A stretch of 64,000 nt of DNA from Candidatus Roseilinea sp. (GCA_026003755.1 BPHV01000003.1:62001-126000); one strand, 5' to 3'; shown: positions 8,751 through 17,640, numbered from the stretch's first letter. The notes: a model not told the origin generated them from the letters alone. Made by a program: numbers and translations.

Positions 8751-9776
8751 TCAAAATTCCAGCCCGACGACGTAGCGCCACCAGTTGTTCAGCTTGCCCG
8801 TCGGCGTCGTCCCTTCGACGTGTGGGAAGCGCTGCATCCACCATAGGTGATGCCGGCGGATGTCGCCGCTGCCCCAATCGGCGCAGCTCATCTCGCGCAC
8901 TTGCCCGGTGAAGTGTGGGTAGTTCAACCAGTCATCGGCGTTGCTTCGCACTGGCCGGCGGTTGCCCCAATCGTAGTCGGTCGCGCTGTTGGGCGCAAAG
9001 TGCACGTTGCCGCACGCTGCCCTGCCGGGGTGAAGTTTGTCGTAGCGCGTGAACTGCCTCCACAAGTTCCCGGACAAGTTGATGGTGGGCGACGGCCGAT
9101 TGACGATCGCCGATCGTCGCCGGCCGATTGCCCCGATCAGCCGATCCCACCACGACCGACCGTGTCCCGACTCTCCCGCCTCGCTCCCGAGGGCGCCGGC
9201 TTCATCCGGAATATCGCTGAAGACATGCTCCATGATGCTCTCGGCGCGATGGCCGAGGTCTTCCAGCATCTCGCCTACGCCGCGTTCGTAGTTGAAGCCC
9301 ATCACCACAAAGCGACGCGCGACCTGCGCTGTGCCGGGAATGACCGGGCCGTTACACCAGATCGCGCCGCGCCCGCCCATACACGACTCATACAGGCCAG
9401 CGTAGGGGAAGGCCATGATCCACAGTTCGTCTACCAAGCCGGCCTCCAGCTTGCGCACGAAGTCGCAGCGCTGCAGGATCGCCGGATAGTCGGCCGTGTC
9501 GGGTTGGTGGAATCCGCTGCGGGCGCGCCAAGCGCTCAGGTAGCTGGCGTCGTCGTAGCGAAAGCCGTCTTGCTTGATCGGATACTCGTCCAACTCGATG
9601 CGCTCGACGATCTGATAGCGCACGTAGCCATGGCTGGCTTCCTCCACGTCGGCGATGTATTGCGCGCAGAGCCGGTCGGGGTCGTTCCAGCCGAGGACGC
9701 GGTTCAGCCGTCTGTCTCCCTCGGCTTCGAGGATCGGGTTGTAGATGACGAGCAAGACGCGCGGCGCGAGCGTCAT
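8751..9776 (-). CDS. Conserved hypothetical protein of unknown function
   Basis: 341 aa, soluble, no signal peptide (starts MTLAPRVLLVIYNPILEAEG). Aspects worth recording: a strongly hydrophobic first strand (VLLVIYNP), aromatic-rich blocks DELWIMAFPYAGLYESCMGG and FVVMGFNYERGVGEMLEDLG, and a histidine/tryptophan-rich tail with HFAPNSATDYDWGN, RRHHLWWMQRFPH and NNWWRYVVGLEF. A lower-conservation, arginine-rich segment lies at about 195-225. I do not recognise an enzymatic motif. The gene is convergent with rimI (1 bp apart) and about 220 bp from the next plus-strand gene. Confidence 0.7.
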   Translation of the reverse strand: MTLAPRVLLVIYNPILEAEGDRRLNRVLGWNDPDRLCAQYIADVEEASHGYVRYQIVERIELDEYPIKQDGFRYDDASYLSAWRARSGFHQPDTADYPAILQRCDFVRKLEAGLVDELWIMAFPYAGLYESCMGGRGAIWCNGPVIPGTAQVARRFVVMGFNYERGVGEMLEDLGHRAESIMEHVFSDIPDEAGALGSEAGESGHGRSWWDRLIGAIGRRRSAIVNRPSPTINLSGNLWRQFTRYDKLHPGRAACGNVHFAPNSATDYDWGNRRPVRSNADDWLNYPHFTGQVREMSCADWGSGDIRRHHLWWMQRFPHVEGTTPTGKLNNWWRYVVGLEF

Positions 9777-9995
9777 GGGTCGAATTGTAAGGGCGCGCGA
9801 TCTGCCGGCATGGCGAGGAGAGCGCGAAGTGGGAGCTGACCTTCGACAGCCGGCGCGTCATCCTGTAGCGCATCGCGCTCGCTCGGGAGGTGGCCGGGGG
9901 CCGGCGCGATCGGCCGGGGCTAGGCGGCCTGCACTGTTCCTGCGGGGGACCGCCGCCGCGATCCGCCAACACGCGCATGTGGCATCATTCGCGCT

Positions 9996-10439
9996 ATGTT
10001 GAAGGTGGAGCGGGACATCATGATTGCGCGATCGGTGGCGGAAGTGTTCGCGTTTGTGTCGGACTTTGATAACTTCACGCGCTGGTCCACCGATGTGGTG
10101 CAGGCCGAATTGCTGAACGGTCGGCGCGTCGGCGTGGGGACGCGGGCGCGCATCACCCGGCGGGCGCTGGGCCGGCATTTCGACATGCTGTTCGAGCTGG
10201 TGCACTTCGAGCCGCCGGTGCGCCTCAGCTTCCGCGGCGAGATGTTCGGCATCCCCTTTCACAGCGGGCTGCGCTTCGATCCGGTGGACGCCGGCGCCCG
10301 CGTGACGCAGAGCGGTGAGGTGGTCATCCCGCCGCTGCTCTTCATGGTTGAGCCGACAGCGCGCCAGGTGCTTGCCACGATGTTCGAGAATGATCTGCGC
10401 AAGCTCAAGCAGGTGCTGGAGTCCGATGATTGGTCCTAA
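9996..10439 (+). CDS. SRPBCC (START-like) family protein
   Basis: 147 aa. The start KVERDIMIARSVAEVFAFVSDFDNFTRWSTDVVQAEL is the typical first strand and helices of the helix-grip fold that binds hydrophobic ligands (polyketide cyclase/dehydrase-like group). The remaining strands (GTRARITRR, LSFRGEMFGIPF, FDPVDAGARVTQSGEVV) and the long C-terminal helix (MFENDLRKLKQVLES) complete the fold. The ligand cannot be inferred. The end overlaps the next gene's start by 14 bp. Confidence 0.82.
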   Translation: MLKVERDIMIARSVAEVFAFVSDFDNFTRWSTDVVQAELLNGRRVGVGTRARITRRALGRHFDMLFELVHFEPPVRLSFRGEMFGIPFHSGLRFDPVDAGARVTQSGEVVIPPLLFMVEPTARQVLATMFENDLRKLKQVLESDDWS

Positions 10440-11283
10440 GCGTATCTGGGTCGGTATCGGGTTGGTCTTGACCATCGCGCCGGCGGCCTGCGCCGCGCCG
10501 CCCGATACGACCGTCGTCACTCCCTCGGCAACCCCCACGTCTGCGGTCGCGCCGGCCAAACCGTCGCCGACCGCACCGCCGCCTGCCGTCATCACCTACA
10601 CCTACACCGTCGTCGGCACCTACCCGCATGACCCGACCGCGTTTACACAGGGCCTCGTCTACGCCGATGGCGTGCTCTACGAGAGCACCGGGCTGTATGG
10701 GCGCTCCAGCTTGCGCCGCGTTGCGCTGGAGACCGGCGAGGTGCTGCAACGCCACGACCTCCCCGCGGAATACTTCGGCGAAGGCTTGACCCTGTTCGAC
10801 GGCCGGCTGATTCAACTCACCTGGCAGAACCACACCGGCTTTGTGTACGATGCTGCGTCGTTCGCGTTACAGCAGACGTGGGCGTATCCCACCGAGGGCT
10901 GGGGGTTGACGCACGACGGCGCGCACCTGATCATGAGCGACGGCAGCGCCACGCTGCGCTTCCTCGATCCGACCACCTTCCAGGTGCAACGTGAAGTGCT
11001 GGTGACCGATGGGGGCCGGCCGGTCGTTCGGCTCAATGAATTGGAATACGTCAACGGCGAGGTGTTCGCCAACGTGTGGCAGACCGACCGGATAGCGCGC
11101 ATTGACCCAAAAACCGGCCGCGTGTTGGGTTGGATTGACCTGAGCGGCTTGCTCGCGCCCGAGGAGCGCCGGGGCGCCGATGTGCTCAACGGCATTGCCT
11201 ACGACGCGCAGGACGGTCGTTTGTTCGTCACCGGCAAGCTCTGGCCCAAATTGTTCGAGATTACGCTTGTGCCCAAGCCATAA
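10426..11283 (+). CDS. Glutaminyl-peptide cyclotransferase (glutamine cyclotransferase family), exported
   Basis: Makes N-terminal pyroglutamate from glutamine; plant/bacterial-type beta-propeller (PF05096). 285 aa from ATG 10426, chosen because it yields a signal peptide (MIGPKRIWVGIGLVLTIAPAACA) ahead of a threonine/proline-rich spacer. Family blocks follow: YPHDPTAFTQGLVY, LYESTGLYGRSSLR, YFGEGLTLFDGRLIQLTW, WGLTHDGAHLIMSDGS, LNELEYVNGEVFANVW and VLNGIAYDAQDGRLFVTGKLW. The PAAC sequence at the end of the signal peptide might be a weak lipobox. The gene overlaps the SRPBCC gene by 14 bp, so the two are co-transcribed. Confidence 0.92.
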   Translation: MIGPKRIWVGIGLVLTIAPAACAAPPDTTVVTPSATPTSAVAPAKPSPTAPPPAVITYTYTVVGTYPHDPTAFTQGLVYADGVLYESTGLYGRSSLRRVALETGEVLQRHDLPAEYFGEGLTLFDGRLIQLTWQNHTGFVYDAASFALQQTWAYPTEGWGLTHDGAHLIMSDGSATLRFLDPTTFQVQREVLVTDGGRPVVRLNELEYVNGEVFANVWQTDRIARIDPKTGRVLGWIDLSGLLAPEERRGADVLNGIAYDAQDGRLFVTGKLWPKLFEITLVPKP

Positions 11284-11313
11284 CGCTCCACGGGCGCTAC
11301 AATGCTGCACACA

Positions 11314-13761
11314 ATGCCCCAGGCACTTTCAGCATTCGACCGGCCAGGCAAGCTCTATCTGGGCCGTGAATTCGACTTCGATGCCGGTCAGCCGACCGGC
11401 GATCCCATCTTTCTCAGCTCGCGCGATTTGACCACGCACGCCGTCTGCCTAGGCATGACCGGCACCGGCAAGACCGGCCTGGGCATCGTCGTCCTAGAAG
11501 AGGCGCTGCTGCAGGGTGTGCCGTGCATCATCGTGGACCCAAAAGGCGACATCACCAACCTCGCGCTCAGCTTCCCACAGATGCAGCCGGCCGATTTTTA
11601 CCCCTGGCTGGATGCCGAAGAGGCGGCGCGCCAGGACATGACGCGCGATCAGCTTGCTGCGGCAACGGCGCAACGGTGGCAGGCCGGGCTGGCCCAATGG
11701 GGCATTGGGCCGGCGCGCATCGCGACGCTGCGCGACCGCGTGACGTTCGACCTCTACACGCCCGGCAGCGACGCCGGCATCTCGGTGAACGTGCTGCAGA
11801 GCCTCGCCCCACCGAACGACCCCGGCCTGACCTGGACTAGGCATGCCGAGGTCCTGCGCGAGCGCATCGCTCAGGTCGTCCAGGCCATCCTTAGCCTGGC
11901 CGGGTTCGAGGCCGACCCGCTGAAGAGCCGCGAGCACATCTTGCTGGCCAACATCTTCGAGGCATCGTGGCGCGCCGGCCAACCCCTCGACATCGCCTCG
12001 CTCATCCGCCAAGTCCAAGACCCGCCCGTCCGTCGCATCGGCGCGTTTGATATGGAGGTGTTCTATCCGCGCGCCGAGCGCTTCCGTTTGGCGATGGCGC
12101 TGAACAACCTGGTCGCATCGCCGTCTTTTGCCGCGTGGACGCAGGGCGTCCCGCTCGACATCGCCGGCATGATCGCGCCCGACCGCAGCGCCGGCGGGAC
12201 ATCCCCCACCGGCAAGACGCGCGCCGCGATCTTTTACCTTGCGCATCTGGGCGAAGCCGAGCGGCAGTTCTTCGTCGCGTTGTTGCTCTCGCAGTTGGTG
12301 TTGTGGATGCGGGCGCAGGCCGGCGCCTCGTCGCTGCGCGCCCTGGTCTACTTCGACGAGGTGTTCGGCTATGCGCCGCCCTTCCCGCGCAATCCGCCGA
12401 CCAAGACGCCGCTGATGACGATCATCAAACAGGGGCGCGCCGCTGGCCTGGGGGCCTTCCTCGCTACGCAGAACCCAGCCGATCTGGATTACAAGGGCCT
12501 GGCGAACATCGGCACGTGGTTCATCGGGCGCCTGCGCACGGGGCGCGACCGCGACCGCGCGCTCGAAGGGCTGGAAGGCGCGGGCGCCGGCTTCGACCGC
12601 GCGCATTTTGAAGCCCCGCTGAGCACGCTGCCGCCGCGCGTCTTTCTTTTGCAGAGCGCGGCCGGCGATCCGCGCTTCTTCCACTCGCGCTGGGCGATGA
12701 GCTTCCTGCGCGGCCCGCTCACGCGCGACCAGGTGGCGATCCTGGTCGGCAAAGATAGGCCGAGGCCGTCCTCGGTCCCCCCGTTCGCCTCAGGCGGTGC
12801 GATCTCGGGCGGCAGTTCGGTTGACGCGCCGTTCTTCGCATCCGGCGATGCGCGCCCCGCGTTGCCGCCCGGCGTGAACGAAGTCTTCTTGAACAACATC
12901 GGGCGCGCCCAGAGTGCAGGGCGGCGCGTGCGATATGCGCCGTATCTGCTTGCCAGCGCCTCGGTGCGCATTGCCGACCGCGCCAGCGGCGTGAATCACG
13001 ACGAGCGCTACACCTATCTGCTGCCGCTCGATGCCGCCGCCTACGCGCTGGATTTCACGTCGGCGCGCATCATGCCCGAGCTGTCGCCGGCTGCGTTTGC
13101 GCGCGAGCCGGCCGCCGGCGCGCAGTTTGCGCCGATGCCGCCGGGCATTGATGCGCGCTGGATGAAACGCGCAGAACGCGCCTTAATCGAGCACATCTAC
13201 CTTCGCGGCGCAACTACCATCCTGTTCAATCGGACGCTCAAGGTGTACAGCCAGCCGGGTGAGACCCAGCTCGACTTCCGCCGGCGCTGCGAAGCTGTAG
13301 CCCGCGAGCGGCGCGACGCTGAGGCGCTCAAGCTGCATGCCCAATTCGATCGGCGCATGCAGGCGCTGCAGGACAAACTCGCGCGCGAGCACCGTGAGTT
13401 GGAGTCCGACCGGGTGGAGCTTAGCGCGCGCAAGCGCGAGGAGCTGCTGGGCGGCGTCGAATCGCTGTTCAATCTGTTCGTCGGTCGCCGGCAGAGCTAT
13501 GCCGTGGCGTTTGGCGCGCGCCGCCGGCGCGAGGTCGAGTCTGCCGAACGCGAGGTGCGTGAATCAGAAGAAGCGATCGCCAAACTGAATGCCGACCTGG
13601 AGGCGCTGGCGCAGGATTACAAGGTTGCCCTGGGGCAGGTGAGCGACAAGTGGATGCGCGCGCTCGGCGACGTGGTCGAAGTGCCGCTCGCGCCGAAGAA
13701 GAGCGATATCTTCGTCAACCTGGTGGCCATTGCCTGGGTGCCAGAGGATGGATTCGAATAG
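11314..13761 (+). CDS. HerA/VirB4-like P-loop ATPase (helicase HerA-like)
   Basis: 815 aa. Walker A GMTGTGKTGL is about residue 47 from ATG 11314, followed by PCIIVDPKGD, and Walker B LRALVYFDEVFGYAPP. The middle of the protein has LATQNPADLDYKGL and GTWFIGRL, as in HerA-type translocases. The last ~170 residues are a charged coiled coil (REHRELESDRVELSARKREE and AEREVRESEEAIAKLNADLE). I chose 11314 rather than ATG 11302 because 11302 lies inside a TACAAT -10-like hexamer (11298-11303). No NurA nuclease gene is adjacent. The exact role is unknown; DNA or protein translocation is inference. Confidence 0.82.
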   Translation: MPQALSAFDRPGKLYLGREFDFDAGQPTGDPIFLSSRDLTTHAVCLGMTGTGKTGLGIVVLEEALLQGVPCIIVDPKGDITNLALSFPQMQPADFYPWLDAEEAARQDMTRDQLAAATAQRWQAGLAQWGIGPARIATLRDRVTFDLYTPGSDAGISVNVLQSLAPPNDPGLTWTRHAEVLRERIAQVVQAILSLAGFEADPLKSREHILLANIFEASWRAGQPLDIASLIRQVQDPPVRRIGAFDMEVFYPRAERFRLAMALNNLVASPSFAAWTQGVPLDIAGMIAPDRSAGGTSPTGKTRAAIFYLAHLGEAERQFFVALLLSQLVLWMRAQAGASSLRALVYFDEVFGYAPPFPRNPPTKTPLMTIIKQGRAAGLGAFLATQNPADLDYKGLANIGTWFIGRLRTGRDRDRALEGLEGAGAGFDRAHFEAPLSTLPPRVFLLQSAAGDPRFFHSRWAMSFLRGPLTRDQVAILVGKDRPRPSSVPPFASGGAISGGSSVDAPFFASGDARPALPPGVNEVFLNNIGRAQSAGRRVRYAPYLLASASVRIADRASGVNHDERYTYLLPLDAAAYALDFTSARIMPELSPAAFAREPAAGAQFAPMPPGIDARWMKRAERALIEHIYLRGATTILFNRTLKVYSQPGETQLDFRRRCEAVARERRDAEALKLHAQFDRRMQALQDKLAREHRELESDRVELSARKREELLGGVESLFNLFVGRRQSYAVAFGARRRREVESAEREVRESEEAIAKLNADLEALAQDYKVALGQVSDKWMRALGDVVEVPLAPKKSDIFVNLVAIAWVPEDGFE

Positions 13762-13794
13762 GGGAGGGGGTGTCGGCGTACCCTTTTCACCCGT

Positions 13795-14151
13795 TCACCC
13801 GGCCGGTTGCCCGTGTTCAGCCACGATCTCGATGACCACGCCGTGTTCGCGCTCGGTGCGCGCGTGCACCCGCGCCCAGATTGGCCGCAGGCGCTCGAAC
13901 ATGTCATCGAGTATCCGATTGACGGCGCTCTCCAAAGACATCGGCGCGTCCTCGAACGAGCGCAGGTATGCCATGAAGCTGGGGAAGTCGAAGATCACCT
14001 CGTTGGGCGCGTAGGTGATCGTCATGACGGCGAAGTTCGTCTTGTCCGGCTCCATCTCATAGCGGCAGCGAAAGGCCGGATAGGTCAACGTCACGGTGTA
14101 GGTGCGCAGACTCTTGGTGTTCGGGATGGTCTTGATATCGGCCTGGATCAT
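13795..14151 (-). CDS. QueF-like tunnelling-fold protein lacking the nitrile-reductase active site
   Basis: 118 aa from ATG 14151; a longer frame reaches 14226. The order of strands and helices follows short-type QueF (preQ0 reductase): SLRTYTVTLTYPAF, then TNFAVMTITYAPNE, FPSFMAYLRSFEDAPM, LESAVNRILDDMFERLRP and HGVVIEIVAEHGQP. In QueF the nucleophilic cysteine lies seven residues before an aspartate that directly precedes the Phe-Ala of the second strand. Here that aspartate position is N39, and the only cysteine (C29) is displaced and set in a CRYEMEPDK segment. It is therefore probably not a standard reductase. No other queuosine genes are nearby. The function is open. Confidence 0.6.
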   Translation of the reverse strand: MIQADIKTIPNTKSLRTYTVTLTYPAFRCRYEMEPDKTNFAVMTITYAPNEVIFDFPSFMAYLRSFEDAPMSLESAVNRILDDMFERLRPIWARVHARTEREHGVVIEIVAEHGQPAG

Positions 14152-14310
14152 GGCGTCACACCCGGAAAGCGCGCTCGGATCATAGCATCGCAACATTGCA
14201 GAAACACTGCCGATGGGTTCCATCATCCGGCGGCATCTGCGTTGCGCAACGCATCGGCGAGGGTGCGCTTGACGCCGCCTTTACCCGCGGCGATCTCCCT
14301 TGTGAGCAGC

Positions 14311-15126
14311 TCACCTCCAGGCGCGTCCGCGCAGTTCGCGCGGTGCGCAGCCATAGCGTTGCTTGATGAGCCGCGAGAAGTGAAACGGTGTCCGGAAGCC
14401 GCACTGCACGGCGATCTCGCCCACCGGCAGGCCGCTCTGGATGAGCAATTGTGCGCCGCGACGGACGCGCGCGTCCCACGCGTAACGCATCGGCGTGGTG
14501 TGTAGGTGCCGGCGGAAGAGCTTAATGAGATGAGCGGGCGACACGTTGGCCGCGCGAGCGATTGCGTCCAGTGTGATCGGCTGCGACAGGTTGGACTCGA
14601 TGAATCGTTGCGCCTTCACGACGGCTTCGGGCGTGAGTGAATTCAGCGCAGCGCGTTCGGCCTCGAAGGCATAGGCGAGCAACGCGCTCAAGCCCAGTTG
14701 GATCAACAACGCCTGAGCCGAGGGCAGGTCGCTTGGCGCGAACGACAGCCCCATTTCGATCAAGCCGTGCAAACGCGGCGTGATGGGTAGGCAGAACGGC
14801 GTTGCGGTCAGCGCCTCGCGCCATGGCGCAGCGATCAGCGATGGGTGCACGGCGCACCACGTGTGATGGGTTCGTGTCGCGGCGGCGAATTGAAACCACT
14901 CGGCGTGGCCGGGCCGCATCAGGGCGATGTGCTGGCTGGGCAAGTGACGCAGCGCGTCATCCACTTGGATGTGAGCTTCGCCCTCGTAGATGGCGACCAG
15001 TTGGAAGTCCTGTTGCACGCGCGGCCCGCACTGTCCGCCCGGCCGGTAGGTCACGTCTCCAAACGTGACCGCGCCCGTGGTGCAGATGCGATGAACGCTG
15101 GATAAATTCTGAATCAGCGCAGACAT
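14311..15126 (-). CDS. AraC family transcriptional regulator
   Basis: 271 aa. N-terminal cupin-like sensor region (FQLVAIYEGEAHIQVDDALR, then PSQHIALMRPGHAEWFQFAA) and a C-terminal pair of helix-turn-helix motifs at about 170-265 (ITLDAIARAANVSPAHLIKL and LPVGEIAVQCGFRTPFHFSR), ending with the AraC signature YGCAPRELR. It is divergent from the PhyH dioxygenase gene, with only 23 bp between the start codons, so it most likely controls that gene. The inducer is unknown; a sugar or related compound is suggested by the isomerase two genes away. Confidence 0.9.
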   Translation of the reverse strand: MSALIQNLSSVHRICTTGAVTFGDVTYRPGGQCGPRVQQDFQLVAIYEGEAHIQVDDALRHLPSQHIALMRPGHAEWFQFAAATRTHHTWCAVHPSLIAAPWREALTATPFCLPITPRLHGLIEMGLSFAPSDLPSAQALLIQLGLSALLAYAFEAERAALNSLTPEAVVKAQRFIESNLSQPITLDAIARAANVSPAHLIKLFRRHLHTTPMRYAWDARVRRGAQLLIQSGLPVGEIAVQCGFRTPFHFSRLIKQRYGCAPRELRGRAWR

Positions 15127-15149
15127 GGCGCACGAGCGGGAAACGTGCT

Positions 15150-16181
15150 ATGAAGTCTCGCATGTCCATGCGAGAAACACAAACCGATTCGCTCGACCCA
15201 CGCCTGCCCCTCCCGCCCTTCGGCTCGTGGCAAGCCGGGCGGCCGGCGGGCTGGTTCAACCTACCGATGACGCCCGACAAGGTGCAGTTTTACAAAGACA
15301 ACGGCTTTTTGGTGATCGAGGACGGCGCCAATCCCGATGTGTTGCGCGGTCTGATCCACGAGACCGTCGCGTTGTGCCGTGGCGATCGCGGGCCGATCCA
15401 GGGCGTCACGCCGGCGGATCCGAATGAGAGCGACGACGATGTCATGCGCCGCTACTTGTGCATCCACTTCCCGCACAAGCTATCCAGGGTGATGTATGAC
15501 GCGCTGTCGTTGCCGGCGATCGTCGAGGTGCTCACGCGCGTGATCGGCCCGAATGTCAAGTGCATGCAGAGCATGCTATTCATCAAGGCCAGCGGCAAGC
15601 CGGGCCAGGCCTGGCACCAGGACGAGTTCTACATCCCGACGCGCGATCGTTCGCTGACCGGCGCGTGGATCGCCATGGATGACGCCACGGTCGAGAACGG
15701 TTGCCTGTGGGTGATCCCCGGCTCGCACAAGCACGGCATCCTCTGGCCACAGCATCAACAGCGCGACCCGCGCTTCGACTGCGCCGGCGAGGCGACCATG
15801 TTCCCCTATACGGACGCCGACGCGGTGCCGGTCGAGGTGAAGGCCGGCAGCATCGTGTTCTTCAACGGTTATCTCCTGCACCGCTCGTTGCCGAACTATG
15901 CCCGCAGCGGCTACCGGCGCGCGCTGGTGAATCACTACATGAGCGCCGAGTCGCTGTTGCCCTGGCATTGGGGCGACAAGCCCTACGGCTCCATCGCCGG
16001 GCTTGATTATCGCGACATCGTGATGATTGCGGGAGTGGACCCGTATGCGTGGAAGGGGATCGAAGAGCGCGCGGCAGCGCACGTGCGGCCCAGCGGCGAA
16101 GGCGGCTGCGGCAACATCGAGCGCAACATCGAGGCGCTCAAATTCCGCAACATGATGCTGCTGGCCGAGGATCATGACTAG
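15150..16181 (+). CDS. Phytanoyl-CoA dioxygenase (PhyH) family Fe(II)/2-oxoglutarate oxygenase
   Basis: 343 aa. The iron facial triad is H156 and D158 in AWHQDEFYIP and the distal H244 in GYLLHRSLPNY; the 2-oxoglutarate-binding arginine is in SGYRRALVNHY (R256 or R257). GCLWVIPGSHKHG and SIVFFNG are further family blocks. Bacterial PhyH proteins hydroxylate diverse small molecules, so the substrate cannot be named. It is divergent from an AraC regulator and convergent with a sugar isomerase family gene, separated by a palindromic hairpin. ATGs at 15162 and 15168 are alternative starts. Confidence 0.88.
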   Translation: MKSRMSMRETQTDSLDPRLPLPPFGSWQAGRPAGWFNLPMTPDKVQFYKDNGFLVIEDGANPDVLRGLIHETVALCRGDRGPIQGVTPADPNESDDDVMRRYLCIHFPHKLSRVMYDALSLPAIVEVLTRVIGPNVKCMQSMLFIKASGKPGQAWHQDEFYIPTRDRSLTGAWIAMDDATVENGCLWVIPGSHKHGILWPQHQQRDPRFDCAGEATMFPYTDADAVPVEVKAGSIVFFNGYLLHRSLPNYARSGYRRALVNHYMSAESLLPWHWGDKPYGSIAGLDYRDIVMIAGVDPYAWKGIEERAAAHVRPSGEGGCGNIERNIEALKFRNMMLLAEDHD

Positions 16182-16204
16182 GGGCGATCGCACGCGATCG
16201 CCCC
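16181..16204. terminator. Bidirectional hairpin between convergent genes
   Basis: Perfect 10-bp stem (16181-16190 with 16195-16204) and a 4-base CACG loop, overlapping the last base of the PhyH stop codon and followed by TTT. It lies between convergent genes, so it can serve both. The stem contains the octamer GCGATCGC twice (16184-16191 and 16194-16201), also found in the hairpin at 36010-36033. Confidence 0.7.
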
Positions 16205-16212
16205 TTTCCAAC

Positions 16213-17640
16213 CTACCGGTGCCGGTATACGCTCCAGCCGAGATACTTGCCCAGCGCTTCGGCGACAGCGTCGGCGCAGCGGCTCATGTTCATGGCCACG
16301 TGGTGCTCGAAGCCGTTTTCGCAGATATAGCGCAGCAGCGCTTGCAAGTTCTCCACCTGCACGACGCCATAGCCGCCGAAGGTGTTGAGTGGATCGTCGG
16401 TCGCCACGCCTTCGCCTACGTAGGCTTCGATGCGCCCCTTGGCGTCGTTGGTGCTCACGCGACAGAAAGTGAAAGGCTCGGCTTTCACGCGGCCATACAT
16501 CGTGCCGTAGGTGTTCTCGGCGCCCACCGTGCCGGCGATGATCTCCTGGTAATCCATCACCGGGATGTCGGTGAACACCTGCGCGGGTAAGTTGGAGCAG
16601 TGGAAGACCACCGCCTTGTTGGGATCCTCGCCGTAGTTGTTGTTCCAGTCCACCAGCGCGCTGGGTTTGCCGCTGGCCAGCGCCATGGCATACATGCCGA
16701 CCACGCCGGCCACGTCGGTCTCGCATGCGCTGCTTTGTAGCCGGTCGCTCATCATACTCATGATGGTGCATGGCACCACGCCGAAGTATTCCTCCATTGC
16801 GGTCCAGCATTGGATGGCCGTCATGTCGAGCTGCGTGTCGTCCATCCAGCGCTCAATGACCACGCCGAGCTTGGCCATCTTGGTCAGCGCCGCCGCCGGC
16901 ACGTTCGGGCCGACCTTGGCGTAGGCGCGGATGCGGTCGAGATACGCCTTCACGGCTGGATCGTCGTCGCGCAGCTTGCCGATGCGACCGAAGGCCTCGC
17001 TGAGGTCGAGCGTCTCAACGCTGATGCCACTCAACTCGAACAGCTTCTCGCTGTAGCGCACGGTGTTGAAAGCCTGCGGCCGCGCGCCGAGCGCGCCCAC
17101 GCGGGCGTGCTTCAAGCCCCTCACCACGCGACAGGTGCCGACGAAGTTGCGCAGGTCGGCCTTGAAGTGCTCGCTGGCCGGGTCGCACGTGTGCAGCGTC
17201 GTGAGCGAGAACTTGATGCCGTATTGCGCCAGGTTGTTGCACACGCTCATCTTGCCGCAGAAGCTATCCCGCCGGTCGGCGATGGTCATCTTCGCGGCGT
17301 CATCGTTGAACGCGTGCACCAGCACCGGCACGCCCAGGTCGGCCCAGCGGATCGTGTTGGCGACGGCGCGCTCGTCGCCGAAGTTGGGCAGGGTGACCAG
17401 GATGCCGTCAATGTCGTCGCGGCGCTGCCGGAACAGGTCGGCGTAGAGCCGCGCTTCGTTCATGCTCTCCACCGAGCCATAAGCTGTTGCGTCTTCTGGC
17501 GCGATCACCGCCTCGATGCCCAGTTGGCTCAGCGTGTTGAGCACGGCCTTGCGGCCTTCGACGCACAGATGTTTGGGGAAGAACCCGCGGTTGCCGACGA
17601 TAACGCCGAGGGTGGGTCTTTTGTTTGTGACTGTTGCCAT
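16213..17640 (-). CDS. L-fucose/L-arabinose isomerase family protein
   Basis: 475 aa. The N-terminal domain (LGVIVGNRGFFPKHLCVEGR, DIDGILVTLPNFGDERAVAN, PVLVHAFNDD) and the C-terminal domain (DVAGVVGMYAMALASGKPSALVDWNN, NKAVVFHCSNLP) follow the fucose/arabinose isomerase superfamily. E and D side chains in MDDTQLDMTAIQCWTAMEEYFG and CETDVAG are the likely metal ligands. Distant members act on unusual sugars or only resemble isomerases, so the substrate is not assigned. The neighbouring PhyH, AraC and HxlR genes suggest a small catabolic locus. Confidence 0.82.
   Translation of the reverse strand: MATVTNKRPTLGVIVGNRGFFPKHLCVEGRKAVLNTLSQLGIEAVIAPEDATAYGSVESMNEARLYADLFRQRRDDIDGILVTLPNFGDERAVANTIRWADLGVPVLVHAFNDDAAKMTIADRRDSFCGKMSVCNNLAQYGIKFSLTTLHTCDPASEHFKADLRNFVGTCRVVRGLKHARVGALGARPQAFNTVRYSEKLFELSGISVETLDLSEAFGRIGKLRDDDPAVKAYLDRIRAYAKVGPNVPAAALTKMAKLGVVIERWMDDTQLDMTAIQCWTAMEEYFGVVPCTIMSMMSDRLQSSACETDVAGVVGMYAMALASGKPSALVDWNNNYGEDPNKAVVFHCSNLPAQVFTDIPVMDYQEIIAGTVGAENTYGTMYGRVKAEPFTFCRVSTNDAKGRIEAYVGEGVATDDPLNTFGGYGVVQVENLQALLRYICENGFEHHVAMNMSRCADAVAEALGKYLGWSVYRHR

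Noticed and set aside
9388-9978. Long arginine/proline-rich open frame on the minus strand
   Set aside because: It is the out-of-frame shadow of the hypothetical gene at 8751-9776 and its upstream gap; composition is unlike a protein. The gap 9777-9995 holds no supportable gene.
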